Of a stretch of 64,000 bases of DNA, positions 26,407 to 39,587 are shown piece by piece (within the stretch, counting starts at the first letter, position 1; each line of letters begins with the position of its first letter). The notes under the pieces are model-generated. The model ran no database searches and was not told the DNA's origin. It saw only the letters and a program-made list of their open reading frames with translations. A program made the position numbers and the translations under genes. This DNA comes from DASYLJ01 sp964432595. Its GTDB lineage: Bacteria > Desulfobacterota > Binatia > DP-6. The stretch spans positions 499,001 through 563,000 of the forward strand of contig CAYSOF010000001.1 of assembly GCA_964432595.1 (NCBI GenBank), read 5' to 3'.

Positions 26407-27531
26407 GTGCGCACACCGCTTTGCAAGACCCTCGGCATCGAGTTTCCGATTTTCGCGTTCAGCCACTGCCGCGACGTCGTCGCCGAGGTGAGCCGTGCGG
26501 GCGGCTTCGGCGTGCTCGGCGCCGTCGGATTCACGCCCGAGCAGCTCGAGATCGAGTGCAAGTGGATCGACGAGCACGTGGGCGACAAGCCGTACGGCGT
26601 CGACGTCGTGATCCCCGGCAAGTACGAGGGGATGGGCGAGCTCGACCCGGCGAAGCTGGAGGCGATGCTGCTCGAAGCGATTCCCGAGGAGCACCGGAAG
26701 TACGCCGACAAGGTGCTCTCCGACCACGGCGTGCCGAAGCTGCCGTCGGACGAGAAGCCGATCGGCGAGCTGCTCGGCTGGACCGCCGCGACCGCGACGC
26801 CGCAGGTCGACGTCGCGCTCCGCCATCCGAAGGTTCGGCTCATCGCGAACGCGCTCGGCACGCCGCCCGCCGACGTCATGGACAAGGTGCACGCGTCGGG
26901 ACGCCTCGTGGCCGCGCTCTGCGGCTCGGCCTATCAGGCGCTGTCGCACAAGCGCGGCGGCGTCGACATCATCATCGCGCAGGGTACCGAGGGCGGCGGC
27001 CACACCGGCGAGATCGGCAGCGTCGTGCTCTGGCCCGAGGTCATCGACGCCGTGGCGCCGGTTCCGGTGCTGGCGGCGGGGGGCATCGGCACCGGGCGGC
27101 AGATCGCCGCGGCGCTCGCGATGGGCGCGCAGGGCGTGTGGACGGGGTCGATCTGGCTGACCGTCGCCGAGGCCGAGGCGCCGCTGCCGCAGCGCGAGGC
27201 GTACCTCGCCGCCGGCAGCCGCGACACGGTGCGCTCGCGGTCGTTCACCGGCAAGCCGTGCCGCATGCTGCGCAACGACTGGACCGACGCGTGGGACACG
27301 CCCGACGGCCCGAAGCCGCTCGGCATGCCGCTGCAGTTCATGGTGACGGCCGACGCCGTCGCCCGCGGCCATCGCTACGCCGACAAGGCGCGCAAGGTGA
27401 TGTTCAACCCGGTCGGCCAGATCGTCGGACAGATGAACACCGTGCGGCCGGTGCGTGACGTCGTCTACGGCCTCGTCGAGGAGTACCTGTCGGCCGTCGA
27501 GCACCTCCAGGGGCTCACCGCGACGGAGTAA
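26407..27531 (+). CDS. Nitronate monooxygenase-like FMN oxidoreductase
   Basis: A 374-aa TIM-barrel flavoenzyme of the NMO/2-nitropropane dioxygenase family, probably oxidising nitronates or acting as an NAD(P)H-dependent FMN reductase. The FMN-phosphate motifs are visible: AQGTEGGGHTGEIGSVVLWPEV and VLAAGGIGTGRQIAAALAMGAQGVWTGS. The opening LCKTLGIEFPIFAF is typical. The sequence diverges from classical NMO in the N-terminal third, which contains a long insert (VIPGKYEGMGELDP), so its chemistry may differ. The GTG start at 26407 follows GAGGAGA by 7 bases. Divergent from, and probably controlled by, the TetR regulator at 25723. Confidence 0.87.
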   Translation: MRTPLCKTLGIEFPIFAFSHCRDVVAEVSRAGGFGVLGAVGFTPEQLEIECKWIDEHVGDKPYGVDVVIPGKYEGMGELDPAKLEAMLLEAIPEEHRKYADKVLSDHGVPKLPSDEKPIGELLGWTAATATPQVDVALRHPKVRLIANALGTPPADVMDKVHASGRLVAALCGSAYQALSHKRGGVDIIIAQGTEGGGHTGEIGSVVLWPEVIDAVAPVPVLAAGGIGTGRQIAAALAMGAQGVWTGSIWLTVAEAEAPLPQREAYLAAGSRDTVRSRSFTGKPCRMLRNDWTDAWDTPDGPKPLGMPLQFMVTADAVARGHRYADKARKVMFNPVGQIVGQMNTVRPVRDVVYGLVEEYLSAVEHLQGLTATE

Positions 27532-27573
27532 CCGGGCCGTTCGGCCGGACCTCGGGGCATCTGGGTCGTTTTT
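27532..27573 (+). terminator. Possible terminator after the NMO-like gene
   Basis: CCGGGCCG (27532-27539) can pair with CGGCCGG (27542-27548) with one bulge, immediately after the stop. A TTTTT run occurs at 27569-27573. The distance from stem to T-run is too long for a classic terminator, so this is tentative. Confidence 0.3.
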
Positions 27574-27612
27574 CCCTGGCGCGCCGTGCCGGGGAGTGTC
27601 AGGACTTGGGGC

Positions 27613-28551
27613 ATGGCCGCCCGCTTCGTGACGCCGCTCCTCGTCCTCCTGCTCGGCGCACTCCCCGCCGCGGCGCGCGACTGGTCTGCGCGCGGCCCGC
27701 ACGCGGTGGGCGTGCGCACGCTCAGCTGGACGAAGACGTCCGTCACGACGGGCGAGCCGCGCGTGATGGAGACGACCATCTGGTACCCGACCGTGAAGCG
27801 CTCCGGCACGCCCGAGACGCTCGGGCGGCGCGACGCCAAGGTGAAGAAGGGCCGCTTCCCGCTGATCATCTATTCGCACGGCAATTGCGGCACGCCGGCC
27901 GAGGCCACCTACCTCACGATGACGCTCGCCAGCTGGGGCTTCGTCGTCGCCGCGCCGCCGCATCCCGGGAACACCGCGAACGACGGCCCCGCGTGTCTCG
28001 CGAACTTCGTCGACTCGGCGCTCAACCGGCCTCCGGACATCCACTTCGTCCTCGACCACGTGCTCGCGGAAGCGGCGAACCCGTCGTCGCCGTTCGCCAA
28101 GCGCATCCGGCCGACGGGGATCGGCATGAGCGGCGGCTCGTTCGGCGGCTTCACCACGCTCTTCACCGCGCAGGAGGAGCCGCGCTTCACGGCCGCGCTC
28201 GCCAACGTGCCCGGCGGGTACGACGCGATCTCGCCGCGACCGAACCTGACCATCCCCGCGATGATCGCCGGCGCGGAGGACGACCAGGTCGTGCCGTTCG
28301 AGACCGAGTCGCGCCGGCTGTTCGGGAAGCTCGCGGGCCCGCGCTACCTGGTCGAGGTGCTGTCGACGAGCCACCTGAGCTTCTTCGACACGTGCGGCTG
28401 CCTGCCGACCGACATCCCGCAGGAGGAGTCGCACCGGATCATCCTGCGCTACGCGGTGCCGTTCTTCATGCGCTATTTGAAGGACGGCCGCGCCGCCGGG
28501 AAGGCCATCACGCAGCAGATCGACGGGGTCGACCTGACCGCCGAGCCCTGA
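27613..28551 (+). CDS. Secreted alpha/beta hydrolase
   Basis: A 312-aa exported serine hydrolase related to dienelactone hydrolase/PAF-acetylhydrolase-type enzymes. The signal peptide is MAARFVTPLLVLLLGALPAAA. The nucleophile elbow reads GIGMSGGSFGG. LIIYSHGNCGTPAEATYL is the oxyanion-hole strand, AGAEDDQVVPF carries the Asp, and STSHLSFFD the His. CGCLPTDIP adds two close cysteines. The substrate is unknown. The ATG at 27613 is preferred over a GTG nine codons upstream because it starts the signal peptide. Its stop is 2 bp before the GH94-like gene, so the two are co-expressed and both exported. Confidence 0.85.
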   Translation: MAARFVTPLLVLLLGALPAAARDWSARGPHAVGVRTLSWTKTSVTTGEPRVMETTIWYPTVKRSGTPETLGRRDAKVKKGRFPLIIYSHGNCGTPAEATYLTMTLASWGFVVAAPPHPGNTANDGPACLANFVDSALNRPPDIHFVLDHVLAEAANPSSPFAKRIRPTGIGMSGGSFGGFTTLFTAQEEPRFTAALANVPGGYDAISPRPNLTIPAMIAGAEDDQVVPFETESRRLFGKLAGPRYLVEVLSTSHLSFFDTCGCLPTDIPQEESHRIILRYAVPFFMRYLKDGRAAGKAITQQIDGVDLTAEP

Positions 28552-28553
28552 CC

Positions 28554-30935
28554 ATGCGCCGGCGAACCTTCCTCGAGCTGATGGTGCTGGGAGGCACGAT
28601 GGCGACGACGATCGGACGCGTGACCTCCGCCGACGCCGCGCGCGTGGAATCGCGCGCCAGCCGCTTCGGCCGCTGGGTGCGCCGCCATGGGCTGCCGGCG
28701 TTCGCGTACGACGCCGACCAGGACACGCTGCCCGAGGCCGAGTGGAATCCGATCGTGGAGCCGCGGACGCGCCGCCACTGGACCATGCTCGGCAACCGCG
28801 CCATCCAGCTGCAGGCGGCGAACGACGGCACCGTCGCGCTGTTCGACGAGCGCGCGGGACTGCGCTGGCTCGTCGCCGCCGATCCCGCGGGCACCGGCGT
28901 GTCGATCCTCCACGACGGCGCGCGTACCTGGGGCAGCGCGTTCGCGCAGCGCGCCGGCGGCGCACCGTCGCGCCGCACGTTCGGGCCGACGTGGTTCGAG
29001 GTCGAGGACGCGCTCGACGGCCTGACGCTCGAGCGGACCATCCTCTGCCCGGAGGGCGACACGCCGTGGGTGCTGGTGCGGGTGCGCCTGGCGCTCGCGC
29101 GCGGCGCCGCCGGCCCGCGGACGATCCGCCACGTCGAGCAGTGGCAGCTCGCGCCGCGCTTCCTGAACCTGTTCGAGACGGCGGCGCAGCGGCGCACGCG
29201 CGCGGCGTCGTGCTCGTACGTCGTGCAGTCGACGTCGCGCGGGTTGCGGGCGGTCGAGCAGTTCGCGCCGGGTTCGCCGTTCCCGATCGGTCCGCCCGCG
29301 ACGCTGGTGCTCGAACGCCTCGGCGACACGGCCGGGACGGCGCGCGCGGGAAGCGCGCCGCATCCGCTGCTCGAGATCGAGACGTCGGTCGCGCTGCGCC
29401 CCGGCGACCGGCAGGAGCTGTGGTTCCGCTTCGGACGCGACGCCGGCGACGCGGTGCCGCACCCGCGCCGGCTGTTCGACCGCTCGCTGCGCGCGCTCGC
29501 CGCACGCCTGCCACGCGCGTCGGCGTCGGAGGCGCCCGCGGCGGAACGCGAGATTCCGTGGCATGCGGCACTGCTCACGGGCGGCGCGTCCGTCGACGAC
29601 GTCATCGGTGGCCACACGCTCGACCAGGCGTCGGCGTACTCCTTCTCGATGGGCTTCAACGGCGCGGCCCGCGATCCCCTGCAGCACGCGCTGCCGCTGG
29701 TCTACACCGAGCCCGCGCTCGCGCTGTCGGTGCTGCGCAACACGTGCGCGTGGGCCACGCCCGACGGCGACCTGCCGTACTCGCTCGACGGCGCGAAGCG
29801 GCCCGCCAACCTCGTCTTCCGGCCGTCGGATCAGAACCTGTGGGCGCTGTGGCTCGCGGCCGAGTACGCCGCCGCCACCGGCGACCTCGCCGCGTTCGAC
29901 GCGCCGCTCGCGTATCACCCGGCGCGCGCGACCGACGCCGTGCCGCTGCGCGAGCACCTGCGCCGCCAGCATCGTTTCTTCACCGAAGGCGTCGGCCGCG
30001 GCGAAGGCGGCCACGTGCGCATCCTGAACGCCGACTGGAACGACCTCGCCATCGACGATTCCGGCGTCGAGCGCGAGCTGATGATCGAGCGCGGCAGCTC
30101 GGTGCTCAACTCGGCGATGGCGTCGTGGGTGCTGGGCGTCTTCGCGGGTCTGGCCGATCGTCTCGGCGAGACGGCCGTCGCCGCGGAGGCGCGCGCGCAG
30201 TCGGACGAGCTGCGCGGGCTCGTCGCGTCGGCGTGGAACGGGCGCTGGTTCCATCGCGCGTACGCGCCCGGCGGCCACCCCGTCGGCGACGACGACTGCT
30301 GGCTCGAGGTGCAGCCGTGGGCGCTGCTCTGCGGCGCGGCCGACGCGACGCAGGCGCGCGCGCTGCTCGACGTGATCGACCAGGGTCACCGCGCGGGCTC
30401 GCCGCTCGGGAGCCGGCTGCGCTGGCCGGCGCTGCCCGACGCCGTCGCCAACGGGACCTGGGGCACCGGGACGACGGGTGGCATCTGGTTCGCGATCGAC
30501 ATGACGCTCGTGTGGGCGGCGGCGCACGTCGACCGCGCGCTCGCGTGGGACGCGTGGCGTCGCATGACGCTGCACGCCCACACGGAGAGCTACCCGGCGA
30601 TCTGGGAGGGCACGCTGTCGGGGCCCGACGCGTGGAACGCGCCCGAGTTCTCGCGCGCCGGCCGCACGTGGGCGGCCCCGGGATTCGCGATGCAGGCGTT
30701 CCCCGTGAACAACCTCCACAGCCACGCGCAGCCGCTGCTCGCGTATCTGAGGCTCCTCGGCGTCGAGCCCACGCCGCGCGGCACGCTCGCCGTCGGCGAC
30801 GGCGGCCGGTTCCGCAGCGCGACGTTCCGCCTCGAGCGCGAGGGGCACGGCCGGCTGCGCGCGGCCGGCCCGGTCACGCTCGAGACCGCGCACGGGACCG
30901 TCAGCGGCGGCGGGCCCGGGACCGTGCGCTGGTAG
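28554..30935 (+). CDS. Tat-exported GH94/GH36-like glycoside phosphorylase or hydrolase
   Basis: A 793-aa protein opening with a twin-arginine signal (MRRRTFLELMVLGGTMATT). The rest resembles the (alpha/alpha)6 family of GH94 glycoside phosphorylases: an N-terminal beta-sandwich, then ASAYSFSMGFNGAARDP, FRPSDQNLWALWLAAEYA and RILNADWNDLA. The DWND motif (D494, D497) holds the GH94 catalytic acid. GTWGTGTTGGIWFAIDMTLVWA and NNLHSHAQPLL match the C-terminal part. GH94 enzymes normally work in the cytosol with phosphate, so export suggests hydrolysis or another acceptor. It lies upstream of the alpha-glucan/trehalose genes and 2 bp after a secreted hydrolase. Its 3' end overlaps the alkyltransferase-like gene by 35 bp. 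Confidence 0.75.
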   Translation: MRRRTFLELMVLGGTMATTIGRVTSADAARVESRASRFGRWVRRHGLPAFAYDADQDTLPEAEWNPIVEPRTRRHWTMLGNRAIQLQAANDGTVALFDERAGLRWLVAADPAGTGVSILHDGARTWGSAFAQRAGGAPSRRTFGPTWFEVEDALDGLTLERTILCPEGDTPWVLVRVRLALARGAAGPRTIRHVEQWQLAPRFLNLFETAAQRRTRAASCSYVVQSTSRGLRAVEQFAPGSPFPIGPPATLVLERLGDTAGTARAGSAPHPLLEIETSVALRPGDRQELWFRFGRDAGDAVPHPRRLFDRSLRALAARLPRASASEAPAAEREIPWHAALLTGGASVDDVIGGHTLDQASAYSFSMGFNGAARDPLQHALPLVYTEPALALSVLRNTCAWATPDGDLPYSLDGAKRPANLVFRPSDQNLWALWLAAEYAAATGDLAAFDAPLAYHPARATDAVPLREHLRRQHRFFTEGVGRGEGGHVRILNADWNDLAIDDSGVERELMIERGSSVLNSAMASWVLGVFAGLADRLGETAVAAEARAQSDELRGLVASAWNGRWFHRAYAPGGHPVGDDDCWLEVQPWALLCGAADATQARALLDVIDQGHRAGSPLGSRLRWPALPDAVANGTWGTGTTGGIWFAIDMTLVWAAAHVDRALAWDAWRRMTLHAHTESYPAIWEGTLSGPDAWNAPEFSRAGRTWAAPGFAMQAFPVNNLHSHAQPLLAYLRLLGVEPTPRGTLAVGDGGRFRSATFRLEREGHGRLRAAGPVTLETAHGTVSGGGPGTVRW

Positions 30936-31251
30936 GGCCGACCCAGCGCACGCGCTCGAGATCGACGCGGCCGCCGCGCGAGAAGCGGACTCCCTCGCGT
31001 TCGAGCAGCGCGCGCTGCTCGGCGGCCGAGAAGCCGTCGCGATGGCTGCAGCGGCCGCTCGCCGCCAGCACGCGCTGCCACGGCACGCCGTCGAGTAGCG
31101 CGCCCCGCAGCGCGCCGAGCGCCGTACCGACGGCGCGGGCGGCGCGCGGGTGGCCGATCAGCGCGGCCACCTGCCCGTAGGTGACGACGCGCCCGCGCGG
31201 GACCTGCCGCACTAGGCGGTAGACCTCGCGGTGGAACGGCGGGACGGGCAT
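30901..31251 (-). CDS. Alkyltransferase-like protein (ATL) of the MGMT family
   Basis: A 116-aa cytosolic DNA-repair protein related to O6-methylguanine-DNA methyltransferase. It keeps the winged-helix DNA-binding part: FHREVYRLVRQVPRGRVVTYGQVAALIG and RAVGTALGAL. The PCHR active-site motif is replaced by PWQRVL, Trp for Cys. That is the hallmark of alkyltransferase-like proteins, which bind O6-alkylguanine without repairing it and hand lesions to nucleotide excision repair. RCSHRDGFSAAEQRALLEREGV completes the family pattern. ATG start; divergent from the heme A synthase gene and overlapping the preceding gene tail to tail. Confidence 0.88.
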   Translation of the reverse strand: MPVPPFHREVYRLVRQVPRGRVVTYGQVAALIGHPRAARAVGTALGALRGALLDGVPWQRVLAASGRCSHRDGFSAAEQRALLEREGVRFSRGGRVDLERVRWVGPTSARSRARRR

Positions 31252-31315
31252 GGGCGTCCCCTACCGCGCCGGACCGCGCGTTGGAATCGACGCCCGAAGC
31301 GGGTACCCTCCGCCG

Positions 31316-32265
<950 letters not shown>

Positions 32266-32269
<4 letters not shown>

Positions 32270-34083
32270 GGGCCGGGGCGGACCGCGCGCGCGCGTCCGC
32301 CGTCGTCGCCGATGGGCTGCGCGCGCTCGACGTGCGCGAGCTGACGCTCGTCGTCCACGACGCGAGCTTTCCCGCGGAGGAGGACGAGGACGTCGGCCGC
32401 GGCGCGCCCGGGACGCGAGGCGCGCTGCGCTTCCTGCGCTTCGTGCGCGAGCTGGGCTTCACCGGCGTCCAGCTCGGGCCCGACGGCCAGACGCCGCCCG
32501 ACGATCCGTCGCCGTACCGTAGCGCCGCGCTGCCGAAGAACTCGCTGTCGATCGCGTTGGCGCCGCTCGCGGAGGACGCCGCGTGGGGCGGGGTCCTGTC
32601 GGCGGAGGCGCTGCGCACGGCGGTGCGCGCACGCCCGCCGGGCGCACGCGAGCACGTGGCGTATGCGGCGGCGCGCGCGGCGCACGAGACGGCGCTGCGC
32701 GCGGCGTTCAAGACGTTCAGGACCGGGACGTCGCACGCGATGGCTGCGCTCCGCGGAGCGGCGCAGCGATTCGAACGCGAGCACGCGTCGTGGCTGGATC
32801 GCTACGAGCTGTTCGAGCCGCTGGCCACGCAACACGGCACGCGCGATCCGCGCCGGTGGCCCGCCGGCGATCGCGACCTCTGGTGCGACGGCAACGAGCC
32901 GCGGCGCAACGCGCTGCGGTCGGCGCACGCGCCGGGCATCGCCTTCTTCCGCTTCGCGCAGTTCGTCGCCGACGCGCAACGCCGCCGCTTCGCGTCCGAT
33001 GCGCGCGAGATCGGCCTGCGCCTGTTCGCCGACCTGCCGATCGGTCTCGCGCCCGAGGACGTCTGGTGCCACCGCGGGCTCTTCCTCGACGACTGGCGCA
33101 TGGGTGCGCCGCCCAGCCGGACGAACCCCGACGGGCAGGCGTGGGACTATCCGGTGTTCGATCCGCGCAGATATCGCGGCCCGGTGCTGCGCTTCCTCGA
33201 CGATCGCCTGGATCGCGTGTTCGCCGGCGCCGACGGCCTGCGCATCGACCACCCGCACGGGCTCGTCTGCCCATGGGTGTACGACGCGCACGATCCCGAC
33301 CCGGCACGGGCGGTACAGGCGGGCGGACGGCTCTTCGAGTCGCCGGATCGTCCGGACCTGGCCGCTTTCGCGATCGTCGGCGAGGAGCAGCTGGCGGCGT
33401 CCGAACCGCGTCATGCGGACGGCTGGGTCACGCGGCTCACCCCGGCACAGGAGGACGCCTACGCCATCCTGATCGACGCCGTGCTGGCCGCGGCGCGACG
33501 CCACGGGCACGGCGTCGGCGCGATCGCGTGCGAGGTCCTGTCGACGCTGCCGCTGCCGCTCGCGCGCGTGATGGAACGGCACGGTCTCGGCCGCTTCCGC
33601 GTGACGCAGAAGGCGCGCCTCGACGATCCGCACGACGTCTACCGGACGGAGAACGCACGCCCGGAGGATTGGGTGATGGTGGGCACGCACGACACGCCGT
33701 CGATCTGGACGGTCGTCGACGGCTGGCGCAGCAGCGGCCAGCTCGTCGCGCGGGCGGCGTACCTGGCCTCGCGGCTCGCGCCCGGTGAGCGCGACCGCGA
33801 GCCGATGGCGCAAGCGATGGTGGAGGACCCGGGCACGCTCGTGCACGCGCTGTTCGCGGACCTGCTGGCGTGTCCCGCCCGGCACGTGATGATCTTCTTT
33901 CCCGACCTCTTCGGGCTCCGGGCGTCGTACAACGTCCCCGGCACGTTCGGGCCGCACAACTGGACGCTGCGGGTGCCACCCGACTGGGCGAAGGGCGTCG
34001 CCCTGGACCTGCCCCGGGCGGTCGCCATGGCGCTCCGGGCGCGTGGCGTGCGCGACGAGCAGCTGCTCGCCGGCCTCGGCTGA
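32266..34083 (+). CDS. malQ: 4-alpha-glucanotransferase (GH77, MalQ-like)
   Basis: A cytosolic amylomaltase of about 605 aa that transfers maltodextrin segments between alpha-1,4-glucans. The GH77 catalytic set is present: nucleophile Asp328 in GLRIDHPHG, general acid Glu423 in IACEVLSTLP (the usual EDLG region), and Asp476 in VGTHDTPSIW. TGVQLGPDGQTPPDDPSPYRS matches the N-terminal family motif. About 47 extra residues lie between Asp328 and Glu423 compared with standard MalQ, including VGEEQLAASEP. GTG start overlapping the heme A synthase stop. It is 78 bp upstream of glgE, and likely trims or extends glucans made by the GlgE pathway. Confidence 0.87.
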
Positions 34084-34161
34084 AAAGGGGCATCGACAGG
34101 CTTCCCGACCGGTGGCAGTGTCGGACGCGTCCGGCGGCTGGCGTGCCGCATCCCGAACGAC

Positions 34162-36155
34162 ATGAGCGACGCCACGCACACATCGAGCCCACCGCGGGTG
34201 GTGATCGAGCACGTGACTCCGGAGGTCGACGCCGGGCGCTTTCCCGCGAAGCGTGCGCTGGGTGACACCGTCGTCGTCGCGGCGAACGTATTCACGGAAG
34301 GGCACGATCGTCTCGCGGCGGTGCTGCGCTGGCGCGGGCCGGGTGACGAGACGTCGCGCGAGGTGCGCATGCGTGCGTGCCCGAACGATCGCTTCGAAGC
34401 GTCGTTCGTCGTCGACCGCCTGGGCAGGTGGGAGTACGAGGTCGAGGCCTGGGTCGACGAGCTCGCGACGTGGAGCGCGGGCCTCGCGGCGAAGCACGAG
34501 GCGGGGCAGGACGTGGCGAGCGAGCTGCTGGAGGGCGCCGCGTTGCTGCGCGACGCCGCCGGCCGGGCCGGCGGCGCGTCGCGCGCGTGGCTCGAGGAGC
34601 AGGCGGAGCGCATCGGCGGCCGCGACGAGCAGGCGACGCGCGTGGCCGCGGCGCTGTCGCCGGCGCTGCGTGCGACGGCCGACGAGCATCCCGACCGTTC
34701 GCGGGCCACGCGCTTCGAGCGCACGCTGCGCCTCGTCGTCGATCCGATTCGTGCGGTGTACGGCGCCTGGTACGAGATGTTCCCGCGCTCCGCGTCGGAG
34801 CAGCCGGGACGGCACGGCACGTTCGCCGACGTCGAGCGCCGGCTCGACTACGTCGCCGGCATGGGCTTCGACGTTCTCTACCTGCCGCCGATCCATCCCA
34901 TCGGCCGCACGCATCGCAAGGGGCGCAACAACCTGCCGGTGGCCGGGCCCGACGACGTGGGGAGCCCGTGGGGCATCGGCGGCGTGGAGGGCGGACACAC
35001 CGCGGTGCACCCCGAGCTCGGGACGCTCGCGGACTTCGACCGCCTGGTCGCCGCCGCGCGCGAGCGCGGCATCGCGATCGCGCTCGACATGGCGTTCCAG
35101 TGCTCGCCCGACCACCCGTGGGTGACGGAGCACCCGCAGTGGTTCCGCCATCGTCCCGACGGCACGATCCAGTACGCCGAGAACCCGCCGAAGAAGTACC
35201 AGGACATCTACCCGCTGTACTTCGAGAGCGACGACTGGCGCGCGCTGTGGGAGGCGCTGCGCGACGTCGTGCTCTTCTGGATCGGCCACGGCGTGACGAT
35301 CTTCCGCGTCGACAACCCGCACACGAAGCCGTTCGCGTTCTGGGAGTGGATGATCGCCGAGGTCCGCGCCGCGCACCCCGAGGCGATCTTCCTGGCGGAG
35401 GCGTTCACGCGTCCCGCGGTGATGCAGCGTCTCGCCAAGCTCGGCTTCTCGCAGTCGTACACGTACTTCACCTGGCGCAACACGAAGCCGGAGCTGACGA
35501 CGTGGATGGAGGACCTGGTGCGGCCGCCCGTGTCCGACTACATGCGGCCCAACCTCTTCGTGAACACGCCCGACATCCTGCACGAGTATCTTCAAGTCGG
35601 CGGCCGTCCGGCGTCCGAGATCCGCTGCGTGCTCGCCGCCACGCTCGGCGCCACCTGGGGCGTCTACGGGCCGACGTTCGAGCTGGTCCAGACGGCGGCC
35701 GTCGGCAACAGCGAGGAGTACCTCGACGGCGAGAAGTACCAGCTGCGGCACTGGGACGTCGCGAGCCCGCAGAGCCTGCGCCCGTTGCTGGCGCGGCTGA
35801 ACCGCATCCGCCGCGAGAACCCCGCGCTGCACGCCAACGACCGGCTGCGCTTCGTTCCGGTCGACAACGATCGCATCGTGGCCTACCTGAAGACCACGGC
35901 CGACCAGGCAAACCAGGTGCTCGTCGTCGTGAGCCTCGATCCGCACCACCGGCAGACCGGCTGGGTGGACGTGCCGCTCGACGCGCTCGGGCTCGACGCG
36001 CAGCAGTCGTTCCAGGTGCACGACCTGCTGGGCGACGCCCGCTTCCTCTGGACGGGCCCACGCAGCTTCGTCTCCCTCGACCCGACTGCCATGCCGGCGC
36101 ACGTCTTCCGCATCCGTCGCCGTCTGCGGACGGAGCGCGACTTCGACTACTACCT

Positions 36156-36159
<4 letters not shown>
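34162..36159 (+). CDS. glgE: Alpha-1,4-glucan:maltose-1-phosphate maltosyltransferase
   Basis: A 665-aa GH13_3 enzyme that adds maltosyl units from maltose-1-phosphate onto alpha-1,4-glucan. The GlgE N-terminal domain opens with VVIEHVTPEVDAGRFPAKR and VEAWVDELATW. The TIM barrel has GMGFDVLYLPPIHPIGRTHRKG, nucleophile Asp384 in IFRVDNPHTKP and acid/base Glu413 in IFLAEAFTRP. Their 29-residue spacing matches Streptomyces GlgE. YEMFPRSAS and NLFVNTPDILHEYLQ are further family stretches. The ATGA overlap with the TreS-Pep2 gene shows translational coupling with the supplier of its substrate. No branching enzyme (GlgB) is in the window. Confidence 0.93.
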
Positions 36160-39521
<3,362 letters not shown>

Positions 39522-39587
39522 CGACCCGCGGCGGTTCGTCGCGGTGCTTGAGATCCGGGCCCGTTCTGCCGAAGCTGCATCGCAGCG

